From positions 1 to 64,000 of the forward strand of contig NZ_CZPZ01000035.1 in assembly GCF_001458775.1 (NCBI RefSeq): DNA of 64,000 nucleotides, written 5' to 3'. Source of the stretch: Candidatus Nitrospira nitrificans. Lineage in GTDB: Bacteria > Nitrospirota > Nitrospiria > Nitrospirales > Nitrospiraceae. This document shows, piece by piece, positions 24,864 through 33,998 of the stretch. Each line of letters opens with the position of its first letter. The stretch's first letter is position 1. Position numbers and translations under genes: made by a program. The notes below the pieces were generated by a model. That model did not search any database, was not told where the DNA came from, and saw only the letters and a list, made by a program, of their open reading frames with translations.

Positions 24864-26318
24864 ATGGCACAACATCCCCGCATCCTTGTCGTGGACGATG
24901 ATCGCGACACCTTATCCTTTCTTCGAGAGGTCCTCTCGCAGGAAGGCTACGAGGTGGAAACCACCAAGAGCGCGAAGGCGGCCTTAGGCATGGTGGCTCA
25001 ATGCCGACCCGATCTCATCATGTCCGACATTCATATGCCTGAGCTCGACGGATTGAGCCTGCTCTCGGAACTTCGTTCCCGCCGTCACGACATGCCGGTG
25101 ATCTTGATGACAGCGTATGGTTCCTTGAAGACCGCAGTGGACGGCATCCAGGCCGGAGCGTTTGATTACCTGAGCAAACCGTTCATGTTGGATGATGTGC
25201 GCTTGGTGGTCCATCGAGCCCTCGAACATATGCAGGTCCCTCCCCACAACCAGCAGCTCAAGAACCAACTGAACGATCGATTCGATGGTCTCATCGGCAG
25301 CAGTCCGGCAATGGTCCAGGTCTATAAATCCATCGCTCGGGTCTCGCGAACAGACAGTACCGTGCTCTTGCAGGGGGAGAGCGGCACAGGCAAGGAACTC
25401 CTCGCTCGAGCCATTCATGCCAACAGCAACAGGAAGACGGGACCATTCGTTGCCGTGGACGGCGGGGCGTTGACTGAAACCCTGCTCGAATCGGAATTGT
25501 TCGGCCATGAGCGGGGGGCCTTTACCGGGGCGGTGGGCGTGAAAAAAGGACTCCTCGAAAAAGCCCATCTGGGAACCTGTTTCTTGGACGAGGTGGCCGA
25601 CTTATCCGCAACATTGCAAGGGAAGTTACTGCGTGTGATCCAGGAGCGGGAGATCCGCCGGGTCGGCAGCACGACACCCATGGATGTGGACGTGAGGATC
25701 ATCGCCGCGTCCAAGAAGGATCTCAGCGCCCTCGTGAAAGCGGGCACATTTCGAGAAGATCTGTACTATCGGTTGAATGTGGTGACCATTGCCATTCCCC
25801 CGCTGCGTGAGCGGATGGAGGATGTGCCGCTTCTGGCGGAGCACTTCGTTCAAATCTACGGCGCCGCAAAAGCCCCGCAGGTGACCGGAATTTCGACCGA
25901 CGCCATGACGGTGCTTACTCAATACTGGTGGCCCGGCAACATCCGAGAATTGGAACACGCGATCGAGCGGGCGGTGGCGTTGAGCCCACATCCCATTCTC
26001 TGTCCGGAAGATCTTCCCCTGGCGGTGCGTACTGCGACGGTGCGGGAGGCGGACCACGCAAGAGGATGGATGACGGTGGAAGAACTGGTGCGCGAACATA
26101 TTGTTCGTGTGCTGAAGCACCACAATGGTGACTTGGGTCGTTCTTCATCCATACTCGGCATCCATCGGAAAACCTTGCTCAGAAAACTGCGTCAATATGG
26201 TCTCGTCGGCGGCCCTCGGACAGGCTATCCAAGCCCGGACACTTTGTCCGTCCCAGCCGGAGACGAACGATCGCCTTTGGAAGAACAATCCTTCGAAGAG
26301 TCGGCCTATACGTCCTAA
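24864..26318 (+). CDS. NtrC-family sigma-54 response regulator
   Basis: 484 residues. Receiver (RILVVDDDRDTLSFL, phospho-Asp in LIMSDIHMPELDG), AAA+ domain with Walker A GESGTGKELLARAIH, the sigma-54 contact loop ERGAFTGA, Walker B TCFLDEVADLS, and a Fis-type helix-turn-helix (LGRSSSILGIHRKTLLRKL). AGGAG lies 8 nt before ATG 24864; the ATG at 24858 is too close to it. Acts as an enhancer-binding activator of sigma-54 promoters. No matching kinase is adjacent. The receiver protein downstream may belong to the same circuit. Confidence 0.95.
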   Translation: MAQHPRILVVDDDRDTLSFLREVLSQEGYEVETTKSAKAALGMVAQCRPDLIMSDIHMPELDGLSLLSELRSRRHDMPVILMTAYGSLKTAVDGIQAGAFDYLSKPFMLDDVRLVVHRALEHMQVPPHNQQLKNQLNDRFDGLIGSSPAMVQVYKSIARVSRTDSTVLLQGESGTGKELLARAIHANSNRKTGPFVAVDGGALTETLLESELFGHERGAFTGAVGVKKGLLEKAHLGTCFLDEVADLSATLQGKLLRVIQEREIRRVGSTTPMDVDVRIIAASKKDLSALVKAGTFREDLYYRLNVVTIAIPPLRERMEDVPLLAEHFVQIYGAAKAPQVTGISTDAMTVLTQYWWPGNIRELEHAIERAVALSPHPILCPEDLPLAVRTATVREADHARGWMTVEELVREHIVRVLKHHNGDLGRSSSILGIHRKTLLRKLRQYGLVGGPRTGYPSPDTLSVPAGDERSPLEEQSFEESAYTS

Positions 26319-26418
26319 TCCTACTAATCCTAATTGATGCGCTCACTGACACATGTCAGATGTTGGACGAGAACGGTTATTGCACATGCGCGTACAACAC
26401 ATCGGAAGGAGGTGCGCG

Positions 26419-26847
26419 ATGCAAGGTTACGGAAAGCGAATCCTGATCATCGATGACGCGGAGGACCTCCGTTATCTCACGAGCATGGCGCTTTCAACCG
26501 CCGGCTATAATACCTACTCAGCCTCGGACGGAGCCGAAGGTCTCGATGCCATGACAAAGCGACGGTACGATGTGGTTTTGGTCGATCACCACATGCCGCG
26601 AGTCAACGGCCTCCAATTTATCGAGACGAGTCGAGCCAAGTGGCCGGACACGCCGATTATCTTCATGTCCGGGGACCACCGGTTCTACGGTCACGGCGAT
26701 CTGCTCGAAGGAACTTTTGCGTGCGTTGAGAAACCCTTCGAGTTGCCCCATCTCATTGAGTTGATTGGTTGTGCCTGCCGGAGGAGGGCGCGACAAGAAC
26801 CGGCCCAGATGCCGGCCTTTTCATATCTCGGCTCTGTGCCTCTCTAA
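26419..26847 (+). CDS. Single-domain response regulator
   Basis: 142 residues. ILIIDDAEDLRYLTSMAL, phospho-Asp in VVLVDHHMPRVNG, then IIFMSGD and the CVEKPFELPHL switch. The extra 20 residues at the C-terminus are not a DNA-binding domain. GGAGGTGCGCG precedes ATG 26419. It follows the NtrC-type gene by 100 bp on the same strand. Likely a relay or a partner of a distant kinase. Confidence 0.88.
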   Translation: MQGYGKRILIIDDAEDLRYLTSMALSTAGYNTYSASDGAEGLDAMTKRRYDVVLVDHHMPRVNGLQFIETSRAKWPDTPIIFMSGDHRFYGHGDLLEGTFACVEKPFELPHLIELIGCACRRRARQEPAQMPAFSYLGSVPL

Positions 26848-27169
26848 GGCGCACGACGGTCATCCAAGAACGATTCTCGGCGGTGCTCATGCTCATTTGA
26901 CATCGATTTGCCGCCGCAAACTTCGGGACCCTGTCGGATAGAAACCATGCCCTGATCGGCGGGCGCGGTCACGTTTTCCGCGAGAACTCACACGTCTAGG
27001 GTTTGCTCCAGTATTCCCTGCTGAGAACAGAGCGCACAGTCATATCCAGTACCTGCTTGATCCGGACCTGTCCGCGACTCTGCGGACAAACCATTTCGGC
27101 CCTCGGACTTTTCGACGATCCTGCGAAAGCGGGTCGGACTGGTTCGGGGGAATAGTCGAGGACGAAGGC
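26848..27169. other. Intergenic with one CTAGG-type dyad
   Basis: Apart from the dyad at 26996-27011 (upstream of the epimerase fusion) no gene or repeat was recognised. Confidence 0.5.
26996..27011 (+). promoter_or_regulatory. CTAGG-type dyad, degenerate (CTAGGGTTTGCTCCAG)
   Basis: CACAGT follows after 23 nt (27035-27040), a weak -10. The start codon of the fusion protein is 159 bp downstream. Confidence 0.45.
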
Positions 27170-29518
27170 ATGGGAAGCATGAACAAGACAGCGACGATTG
27201 AACAGGGGTTGGGCACATTAATTATTACCGGCAGCAGCGGTCGCATCGGCAGCTCGTTTATTGATCGCGTCGGCGAACGCTTTATCGAGATGGGGTTCGA
27301 TCGAGAAGGGCCGCCCCATCCGCCGCCGGACACCGAACACGTCATCGACTGTGATCTGAGCTCGGATCACAGCGTGCAGAGTGCGTTGGACAAAGTGCGC
27401 GGGCTCGGACATACACGAATTACCTCGGTGATCCATCTTGCCGCCTACTATAGTTTTTCCGGCGAGCCGAGTCCCTTGTATGAGCAAGTCACCGTGCGCG
27501 GCACCGAACGGCTGTTGCGCGGGTTGCGCGATTTCGAGGTGGAGCAATTCATCTTTTCCAGCACCATGCTGGTGCACGCGCCGTGCGAACCGGGAGAACG
27601 CATCAACGAAGAGTGGCCCCTCAAGCCGAAATGGGAGTATCCCAAGTCGAAGGTCGCCACCGAGCAACTGATTCTGCGCGAGAGAGGGGATGTGCCGGTG
27701 GTCCTCCTGCGTATCGCCGGTGTCTATGATGATCACTGCCACTCGATTCCCATCTCACACCAAATCAAGCGCATCTATGAACAGCGACTCATCGGCCGTC
27801 TGTATTCGGGCGACCTCACGCATGGGGCCTCCTTCGTGCATATGGACGACATGGTTGAGGCCTTGGTGCTCGCCGTCGAGCATCGCAAGGACCTTCCGCC
27901 GGTCACGACCCTGCTCATCGGCGAGCCGGACACGCTCAGCTATGACGAACTCCAACGAGCCATCAGCCGCGGGCTTCACGGTCATGAATGGACCACCTAT
28001 CGCATTCCCAAGCCGATCGCGAAACTTGGCGCCTGGCTCCGGACCTTGCTGCCGGGCGCCGATCCCTTCATCAAGCCGTGGATGATCGACATCTCCGACG
28101 ACCATTATGCCCTCGATATTTCCCGCGCCCGCGCGCTGCTCGGTTGGAATCCGCGACATTCGCTGCGCGAAACATTGCCGACAATGCTCGCCGCGCTTCA
28201 ATCCGACCCCGTCGATTGGTATCGGGAAAACGATTTGAAATCGAAGACCGTTTCCGACGGCCCGTCCTGGCCGCATGTGGCGAACATGCTGCTCGGATTG
28301 TGGCTCATCGGCACGGTGCCGGCGCTCGGCACGATCGACCCGGCGCTGACCTGGAGCGATCTCGCGAGCGGCGCGGCGATTATGCTGTTCAGCGCGCTCG
28401 CTGCTCGCCATGCCTGGGCGGCTTGGACCGTATGCGGACTGGGCCTCTGGGTGATGAGCGCGCCGTTGGTGTTCTGGGCGTCGAATGCCGCCGTCTACAA
28501 CAACGATCTGCTCGTCGGCGCGCTCGTGATTGCGTTCGCTGTCATTGTCCCGCAGTTCGGTCGCGACGATCCCGGCTCGGGCGCTCCGCCGGGCTGGAGT
28601 TACAACCCTTCCGGCTGGGTGCAACGATCGGCGATCGTCTTCCTGGCGATGATCGGATTTTTTCTCGCTCGTTATCTGGCGGCGTTTCAACTCGGTCACA
28701 TCGTCTATCCGTGGGACCCCTTTTTCGGCGAGGGCACGAGACGCGTCCTCACCTCGGACGTTTCGAAAGCCTTTCCGGTGTCCGATGCCGGATTGGGAGC
28801 GCTCTCATATCTGCTCGACGCTCTGGCCGGGCTGATCGGAGGCGTGCGACGCTGGCGCACCATGCCGTGGATGGTGGTGCTGTTCGGGGTCTTCATCATC
28901 CCTCCCGGTGTGACCAGCATCGTCCTGGTGATTCTCCAACCGGTCGGCATCGGCGACTGGTGCACGTTGTGTCTGGTGGCCTCGGTGGTGATGTTGCTGA
29001 TGGTGTCTCCCGCTTTGGATGAGGTGATAGCCACCGGCCAGTTTCTCCTTCGCGCGCGACGTACGGGCGCCAGTGTCTGGCACGTCTTTTGGCACGGGGA
29101 ACACGGCGCGGTGGATGAGCCAAAGATACGAACACGCTCGCTGCTCTCAGAAATGCTGCACAGCATTGAAGCGTTCTCCGCCCCATGGAACCTGTGGCTG
29201 AGCACAATGGTCGGAGTCTGGTTGATGGCTGCGCCGACAGCGTTCCACTTGGCCGGAGCCGTTGCCGATAGTACTCACATCGTGGGGGCGCTGGTCGTGA
29301 CATTCTCGGTGGTGGCGTTCGCCGAACCCGCGCGTCCGGTGCGCCTGTTGAACATGCTGTGCGGCGCATGGCTGCTCCTCGCTGCCTGGATCCTTGACGG
29401 CGGCGCGCCGAGTTGGACGTGGATCGGCATCGTCAGCGGGCTCGCGCTCATTGCGCTCAACGTTCGATGTGGTCCGATCGAGGATCAGTATGCCGGCTGG
29501 CAAGGATTGATTCGTTGA
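27170..29518 (+). CDS. Fusion: NAD-dependent epimerase + SPW + VKOR-like + SPW membrane protein
   Basis: 782 residues. Residues 15-345 are an extended short-chain dehydrogenase/epimerase (GSSGRIGSSF, catalytic-type Y157-P-K-S-K161, HLAAYY). Residues 365-460 form a first SPW repeat (NMLLGLWLIGTVPAL, GLGLWVMSAPLVFW). Residues 485-615 are polytopic with SKAFPVSDAGLGALSY and the in-membrane redox pair DWCTLCLV (C598, C601), as in vitamin-K-epoxide-reductase-like proteins; no loop cysteine pair is visible before it. Residues 650-760 are a second SPW repeat (TMVGVWLMAAPTAF, LCGAWLLLAAWI). One chain thus joins a cytosolic dehydrogenase to a redox-type membrane module. The substrate is unknown. Confidence 0.85.
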   Translation: MGSMNKTATIEQGLGTLIITGSSGRIGSSFIDRVGERFIEMGFDREGPPHPPPDTEHVIDCDLSSDHSVQSALDKVRGLGHTRITSVIHLAAYYSFSGEPSPLYEQVTVRGTERLLRGLRDFEVEQFIFSSTMLVHAPCEPGERINEEWPLKPKWEYPKSKVATEQLILRERGDVPVVLLRIAGVYDDHCHSIPISHQIKRIYEQRLIGRLYSGDLTHGASFVHMDDMVEALVLAVEHRKDLPPVTTLLIGEPDTLSYDELQRAISRGLHGHEWTTYRIPKPIAKLGAWLRTLLPGADPFIKPWMIDISDDHYALDISRARALLGWNPRHSLRETLPTMLAALQSDPVDWYRENDLKSKTVSDGPSWPHVANMLLGLWLIGTVPALGTIDPALTWSDLASGAAIMLFSALAARHAWAAWTVCGLGLWVMSAPLVFWASNAAVYNNDLLVGALVIAFAVIVPQFGRDDPGSGAPPGWSYNPSGWVQRSAIVFLAMIGFFLARYLAAFQLGHIVYPWDPFFGEGTRRVLTSDVSKAFPVSDAGLGALSYLLDALAGLIGGVRRWRTMPWMVVLFGVFIIPPGVTSIVLVILQPVGIGDWCTLCLVASVVMLLMVSPALDEVIATGQFLLRARRTGASVWHVFWHGEHGAVDEPKIRTRSLLSEMLHSIEAFSAPWNLWLSTMVGVWLMAAPTAFHLAGAVADSTHIVGALVVTFSVVAFAEPARPVRLLNMLCGAWLLLAAWILDGGAPSWTWIGIVSGLALIALNVRCGPIEDQYAGWQGLIR

Positions 29519-29570
29519 GGGTTTAGACGACGAGCCGGATCGATGAAAACGTGACAAGGCGTACGAACTC

Positions 29571-31292
29571 CTATGGGCCCGTGGAGGACACGGTGTACCG
29601 CTCTTCGATCGCGGAACGCACCAATTGTCGGCTTCGCTCGGCACTGAGGGAGGACTGCTGCTCGATCAGCCGAACCGCGGCAGCCAAGTGGGGATCTTTA
29701 ATGCCTTCTTCCATCCACTTGCTGTAATCCCCCTGTCGTAGGTGATGCAACCAGGTGGCCTCATCGACCCCCTCCGCCGTTTGCATAAACAAAATCAGGT
29801 TCTGCGCCCGCAGATTCAACACATTCTCCGGACCGCGGAAAAAGAAACTCCGGTCCGACGGCAATTCCCCTTCGGCATATTTCCGCCGATGACGTCGACG
29901 ATCCGCTTCACAGGGGGCGATGCGCACCCGATAGGGTGGCGTGCGGGCCCGCCGATCCCAAAAGATCGCTTCACCATGATTCAGCGTCGTCGGTTCCATC
30001 TGAGGTACCGGCACATCCAGCGTCCCGCACAATCGCGCGATCGTGCCGCCCGGATCATCTCCCAACGCCGCCATCGCCTCCACCCGTTGAAGGACCGGTT
30101 TTGCAATCTGGTCCGGATGCACGGTGACGTAAACGATGCCGGTCCAATCTTGAGCCAAGACACCCTGTACCGGTTGCCAATCGCGCGGCATCAAATGATG
30201 GGTTTCGTCGATGAGAATCCAATGGGGTCGACCGAATTTTGCCCGCCGCTCTTGAAGGGCCGGCAACAGCGCCAGAAAAAAGTCCGGACGATCTTGTAAC
30301 GATAAGCCTACGAGATTGACGATCAAATTCGTGTTCGGGCTGTCCAAAGCAGTGAGGATTTCCGCCATTCCCGGACCCCGTTGCGAAGTCCCAAACATGA
30401 CCGCTCCCGCAAAGCCCTCGTAATCCCCCTCGGGATCGATCACGCAGAACTGATACCCCTGTTCGATGACACGTTCGAGCAGTCCGGTAGCCAGGGTGGA
30501 TTTTCCACTCCCGGAGGAACCGGCCAGCAAGAGGTTGAGTCCCGTGGCAGGAATTGACACTTCCTCGCCGTTCTCTTGCATGCCGATGAGGATATTACGG
30601 CGGTTCGTGTTGAACGGAGGCACAGCGAGGTCATGTTCAACCAGTTCATCGATGATTTCGGCGACGCCGACTCCTGCCGCTCCGGTGGTGACCCGATCGG
30701 CAATGTCCTTGAGGGTCGGCACGGCGTTCGCCACCGCCACCGCGTACTCACAGTGATTGAGCAAGGCATGGTCGTTTTCCGCGTCTCCGATCGCCACGAC
30801 GTTGCGCGGAGATAAGCCCATCTCTTGCAATGCGGCCACGAGGCCGGTGGCTTTGTTGACCCCGGACGGGACGACCATGACGGCATCCCGATTGAAAATA
30901 ACTTGTAATTCGAGACCCAGATCTCGAATGACCTCGAGCACTGTCAGCTCATGCGGTCGAATCGTGCCGACGATCGACTCCCCGACCGAAAGCTCAGCAA
31001 CTTGTCGGCGGCGAAGCTCATCGACGAATCCCGGAGGAATCGGAGTGGCCAACCTGATCTGTTCTCGTGTGGCGGGGCGATAAAGCGCGGCCCCATTGTC
31101 CGCGACGACTCGCTCGCACAGTCCGATTTCCGGAAAGATATCCAGGATGTCCGGCAATCGGCGGCCCGTTACCAGAATGATTTTCCGTCCGGATTGATTG
31201 AGACGTTCAAGAGCGGCGATTGTCTCTTGTTCCACCCGGCCATCCACGGCCAGCGTGTTATCGTAATCCGTCGCTACGGCAACGTACCTCAT
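29571..31292 (-). CDS. Fusion: HAD-IIB phosphatase + HerA-like ATPase
   Basis: 573 residues from ATG 31292; a GTG 18 nt upstream is possible. N-terminal HAD: YVAVATDYDNTL with the nucleophile pair, ILVTGRRLPD, then VNKATGLVAAL and VVAIGDAENDHALL (Cof/SPP type). From about residue 235: NILIGMQENGEEVSIPA, Walker A LAGSSGSGKSTLATGL and Walker B HWILIDETHHLM, as in HerA/DUF87-type ATPases. The remaining C-terminus is helical and unassigned. Soluble. Role unclear: the pairing suggests sugar-phosphate dephosphorylation controlled by, or coupled to, an ATPase. Confidence 0.82.
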   Translation of the reverse strand: MRYVAVATDYDNTLAVDGRVEQETIAALERLNQSGRKIILVTGRRLPDILDIFPEIGLCERVVADNGAALYRPATREQIRLATPIPPGFVDELRRRQVAELSVGESIVGTIRPHELTVLEVIRDLGLELQVIFNRDAVMVVPSGVNKATGLVAALQEMGLSPRNVVAIGDAENDHALLNHCEYAVAVANAVPTLKDIADRVTTGAAGVGVAEIIDELVEHDLAVPPFNTNRRNILIGMQENGEEVSIPATGLNLLLAGSSGSGKSTLATGLLERVIEQGYQFCVIDPEGDYEGFAGAVMFGTSQRGPGMAEILTALDSPNTNLIVNLVGLSLQDRPDFFLALLPALQERRAKFGRPHWILIDETHHLMPRDWQPVQGVLAQDWTGIVYVTVHPDQIAKPVLQRVEAMAALGDDPGGTIARLCGTLDVPVPQMEPTTLNHGEAIFWDRRARTPPYRVRIAPCEADRRRHRRKYAEGELPSDRSFFFRGPENVLNLRAQNLILFMQTAEGVDEATWLHHLRQGDYSKWMEEGIKDPHLAAAVRLIEQQSSLSAERSRQLVRSAIEERYTVSSTGP

Positions 31293-31434
31293 GGGAATCG
31301 CCTGAAACACCGGGCATGTTTCACCGGCGGCAACTGCATGATATCCGCAATCCGGTCCTGATCCGCCGACTCTACATGACTCCTCGTGTAGGCTTGGAGA
31401 GATAGGAATTGCGACGAGCGCGAACCGTCACAGG

Positions 31435-31458
31435 CGTACGAAACATGTGTTTCGTACG
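31435..31458. promoter_or_regulatory. 24-bp palindrome, 11-bp arms
   Basis: CGTACGAAACA (31435-31445) is followed by TG and then by TGTTTCGTACG (31448-31458). A 2-nt centre is too tight for an RNA loop, so an operator for a dimeric regulator is more likely. It lies 143 bp upstream of the HAD-HerA gene and just after the slp gene. Confidence 0.6.
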
Positions 31459-31521
31459 ACCTACTCGGCTCGGTAAGTCCTTCAGCGCTTGAATCCGGCC
31501 GTATACACCGAGGTCCGTACA

Positions 31522-32091
31522 TTAGGATTGACTTCCTGACACACGAGCGCCCCCGACATAAGGCCGGTATCCGTAATAGCCGTACCCATAATAATTATGA
31601 AAACCGGCAAATGGGTAGTGCGATCTGGTGCGTTCGTCCCAGATGGTCATGTCACGGATGGCCAGCACCGGGTAGTCATACCCCGCCTTGTGAGTCGTTT
31701 CCATCCGGACGCCGAGAATCTCGCCGATGACCGTAATCCTGGCTCCTTCCTTGAAAATAGCCGGGTCGATGAGTTCACCACGACTGTCCACCGCGAAGAA
31801 CCTCCCTCGTGACGACGCTCGTCCCTCCAGCGGAAAATGGTCTTTGCCCAACGGTATCTCGAGCACTTCGACCGTGGTCTCTCCCCTATCGCGCGCGGCA
31901 TGAAGCACTTCTCCACCCCAGACGACTATTTGTCCCCGATAGCCTTCCGGTGAACTTTTGACTTGCTCATACGACAATTGAGCATTGACGTGTTTCGCCA
32001 AATGATCCGGGATGACCTGATACCGGCTACAGCCGCTCAGGATCGCCGAAAGAAGTGCGCACCCGATCAAAAATGCGCCATTGCTTTTCAT
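31522..32091 (-). CDS. slp: Slp-family outer-membrane lipoprotein
   Basis: 189 residues. Lipoprotein signal with lipobox LSGC (Cys 21). Family blocks: YEQVKSSPEGYRGQIVVWGGEVLHAARD, EVLEIPLGKDHFPLEGRASSRGRFFAV and GARITVIGEILG. The C-terminus is a Tyr/Gly-rich tail (YYGYGYYGYRPYVGG). Slp proteins are starvation/acid-stress lipoproteins in enterics; the exact role here is unknown. Confidence 0.88.
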   Translation of the reverse strand: MKSNGAFLIGCALLSAILSGCSRYQVIPDHLAKHVNAQLSYEQVKSSPEGYRGQIVVWGGEVLHAARDRGETTVEVLEIPLGKDHFPLEGRASSRGRFFAVDSRGELIDPAIFKEGARITVIGEILGVRMETTHKAGYDYPVLAIRDMTIWDERTRSHYPFAGFHNYYGYGYYGYRPYVGGARVSGSQS

Positions 32092-32162
32092 GGAACATCT
32101 CCCTTCTATCTATTTTCATTCAGCAATAGAATGAGCATGCCCATTATGCGCCAGCAGAGGGG

Positions 32163-32960
32163 TTACCGTTTGCTGCTCGGGTGGCCGCCTTCATAGCCTG
32201 GAGCCGGACCGGGCGGGGGGCCTGACGACCCAAAACCACCCACAGAGTTAAACGGAAGGCCTGGGGCACCTGGACCTCCGGTTTGTGATTGGTCGCCTTC
32301 ATGACCTGGGGCCGGACCCGGGGGCAATGCGCGAGTCCCGCTCGGTCCTTGGCCGCCCACCGCGGATTCACCCATCGGACCTGCGGCCGCCGGCCGATCC
32401 GTGCCTCCTGCCGTCGAATCTCCGCTCTTTGCCTTAGGCTGGCTACGGACCTTGTTGATTTCCTCCATGTAATGGGAAACATCCGGCGACATATCCTTGG
32501 AATGGATGGAACTGTTCGAGGGGCGCAGATCGTTCTTCGTGGCATTCAACGTCAGATTGCTCCCTTCGTGTTTAAATTGGCTCCATTGAAGCGGCAACTG
32601 ATATTTTGTGTCCTCGAGCTCAAGCACCGCGTACTCGATCTTTCCCGTCTTGGTGTCTTTCAATAACTTTTCAATCGTCCCTAACGTCTCGCCCTTCTTG
32701 TTTTTGACGATCTGATCGAGATGCTTCCCCTTTTCGTCGACCAACTCCCCTCGACGGACGGGAACGACGTCATAGTGTCCGACCACGCCTTGTCGGCCCC
32801 CGGTCATATCGGTCGCTTGTTTTTCCACGGATGATTTCGGTTGATTCATCTTTTGTCCGGGATCAACATCGCCCGGGCTCCCCTCGGCGGAGACCCAATT
32901 CGGCATCGCTAACATCCCCATCACAATCATCATGTAGGACATTCGCTGACTTCTCTTCAT
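32163..32960 (-). CDS. Secreted PRC-barrel protein with Pro/Gly-rich tail
   Basis: 265 residues. Signal peptide (SAEGS cleavage). Residues 75-160 form a PRC-barrel: GKHLDQIVKNKKGETLGTIEK, KIEYAVLELE and PLQWSQF. The tail holds two imperfect repeats of PPGPAPG(H/Y)EG about 45 residues apart. A neighbouring PRC-barrel gene follows upstream on the same strand. Envelope-stress role inferred only from location. Confidence 0.8.
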   Translation of the reverse strand: MKRSQRMSYMMIVMGMLAMPNWVSAEGSPGDVDPGQKMNQPKSSVEKQATDMTGGRQGVVGHYDVVPVRRGELVDEKGKHLDQIVKNKKGETLGTIEKLLKDTKTGKIEYAVLELEDTKYQLPLQWSQFKHEGSNLTLNATKNDLRPSNSSIHSKDMSPDVSHYMEEINKVRSQPKAKSGDSTAGGTDRPAAAGPMGESAVGGQGPSGTRALPPGPAPGHEGDQSQTGGPGAPGLPFNSVGGFGSSGPPPGPAPGYEGGHPSSKR

Positions 32961-33065
32961 AACAAACCTCCAGTCACATTAGATGGATGGACTTTCGTAC
33001 CTCACTTGACGGACGAACGACCCTGATCCACATGTTCTGGTCGCGTCACGATGTTCGTCTGATGT

Positions 33066-33623
33066 TCATCTGTGGAACTCCTCTTTCACCGCATATTGCA
33101 TGGGGAACGATCTCGCGACCGAGACATTCAGATTGGACCCCATGTCCCTCTTCAGGGCGTGGGCAGATTGAGCGCCGGAGGATCGACCGGCACGAGGGGC
33201 GGCGACCGACGATCGATCATAGAAGCGATAGACGACGAATCCTGGAGAGTTTTTGAGATGTTCTTCCATCATATCCAGCACGTAATGTTCATTTTTATGG
33301 CTTGGCATCAACGCTTCCCATGGCACGGCAAAGTATTCTTCGCCTAAACCAAAAAATCCCCCGACGGACAACACGGCATATTTGCTATACCCGTCGCGTC
33401 TCCAATTCATCACCAGATCTTTGATCTTGCCGAGATTCTTCCCGTCGATACTTTTCACTGAATTGCCGATCACCTCCCTGGAATTCGACATCTCTGGTTG
33501 ATCCTCGGCGTGGACCGGAGTTCCCCCCCAGGCCGACACCAAAAGGATCATGATGGCGATCCCGTGACCCATTCCTGGAATTGGGATCGGTCGGATAGAG
33601 GCTGATGTTCTGTTATCGTTCAT
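33066..33623 (-). CDS. Secreted PRC-barrel protein
   Basis: 185 residues. Signal anchor to about residue 40 (VHAED). PRC-barrel at 50-130: VIGNSVKSIDGKNLGKIKDLV, KYAVLSVGGFFGLGEEYFAVPWEAL. C-terminal basic tail. Paralogue of the protein at 32163, though only moderately similar. The gap of 105 bp between them suggests a shared or close promoter. Confidence 0.8.
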   Translation of the reverse strand: MNDNRTSASIRPIPIPGMGHGIAIMILLVSAWGGTPVHAEDQPEMSNSREVIGNSVKSIDGKNLGKIKDLVMNWRRDGYSKYAVLSVGGFFGLGEEYFAVPWEALMPSHKNEHYVLDMMEEHLKNSPGFVVYRFYDRSSVAAPRAGRSSGAQSAHALKRDMGSNLNVSVARSFPMQYAVKEEFHR

Positions 33624-33998
33624 TTACTCTCCCGCCTGATTTTGACTCCAACCCTAAACAAGTCGGCACAAACACCCTGCAAACATAGGCGCTGGCTCTG
33701 CAAAACACAGGCCGCTTGGTTGACGTTCCATTTTCTTGCTTTTCACATAACGCCGCGCTCTTCTTAATCCTATTCGCTGAACGCTTCACTGACAGCCGTC
33801 AGGGCAGAACGGACGAGTACGGAAGCACAATCTAATGAGCCGTTTCCTCGGACAAGATGTCTATCCAGAGACAAGTCTTCCTAGTAGGCATGGTTCAGAG
33901 ATGCAGGAAAGACGTAGAGAGTGAGCCCTATGGAGAAAAGACACGATGCCTATACTAGGCACTTCGCTTGCACGGCTTTCTGTGAGGTGATTGCGACT
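33624..33998. other. Divergent intergenic region, no gene seen
   Basis: Between the minus-strand PRC-barrel gene and the plus-strand transducer gene. Contains a small CTGAC-AGCC-GTCAG hairpin near 33790 and CTAGG half-sites near 33881 and 33955, neither convincing as a full dyad. Confidence 0.45.

Noticed and set aside
27755-29022. Long frames on both strands inside the epimerase fusion
   Set aside because: High-GC shadows of the fusion gene; no domain content.
33955-33970. CTAGG half-site upstream of the transducer gene
   Set aside because: Second half-site does not match and there is no -10 at the usual distance.
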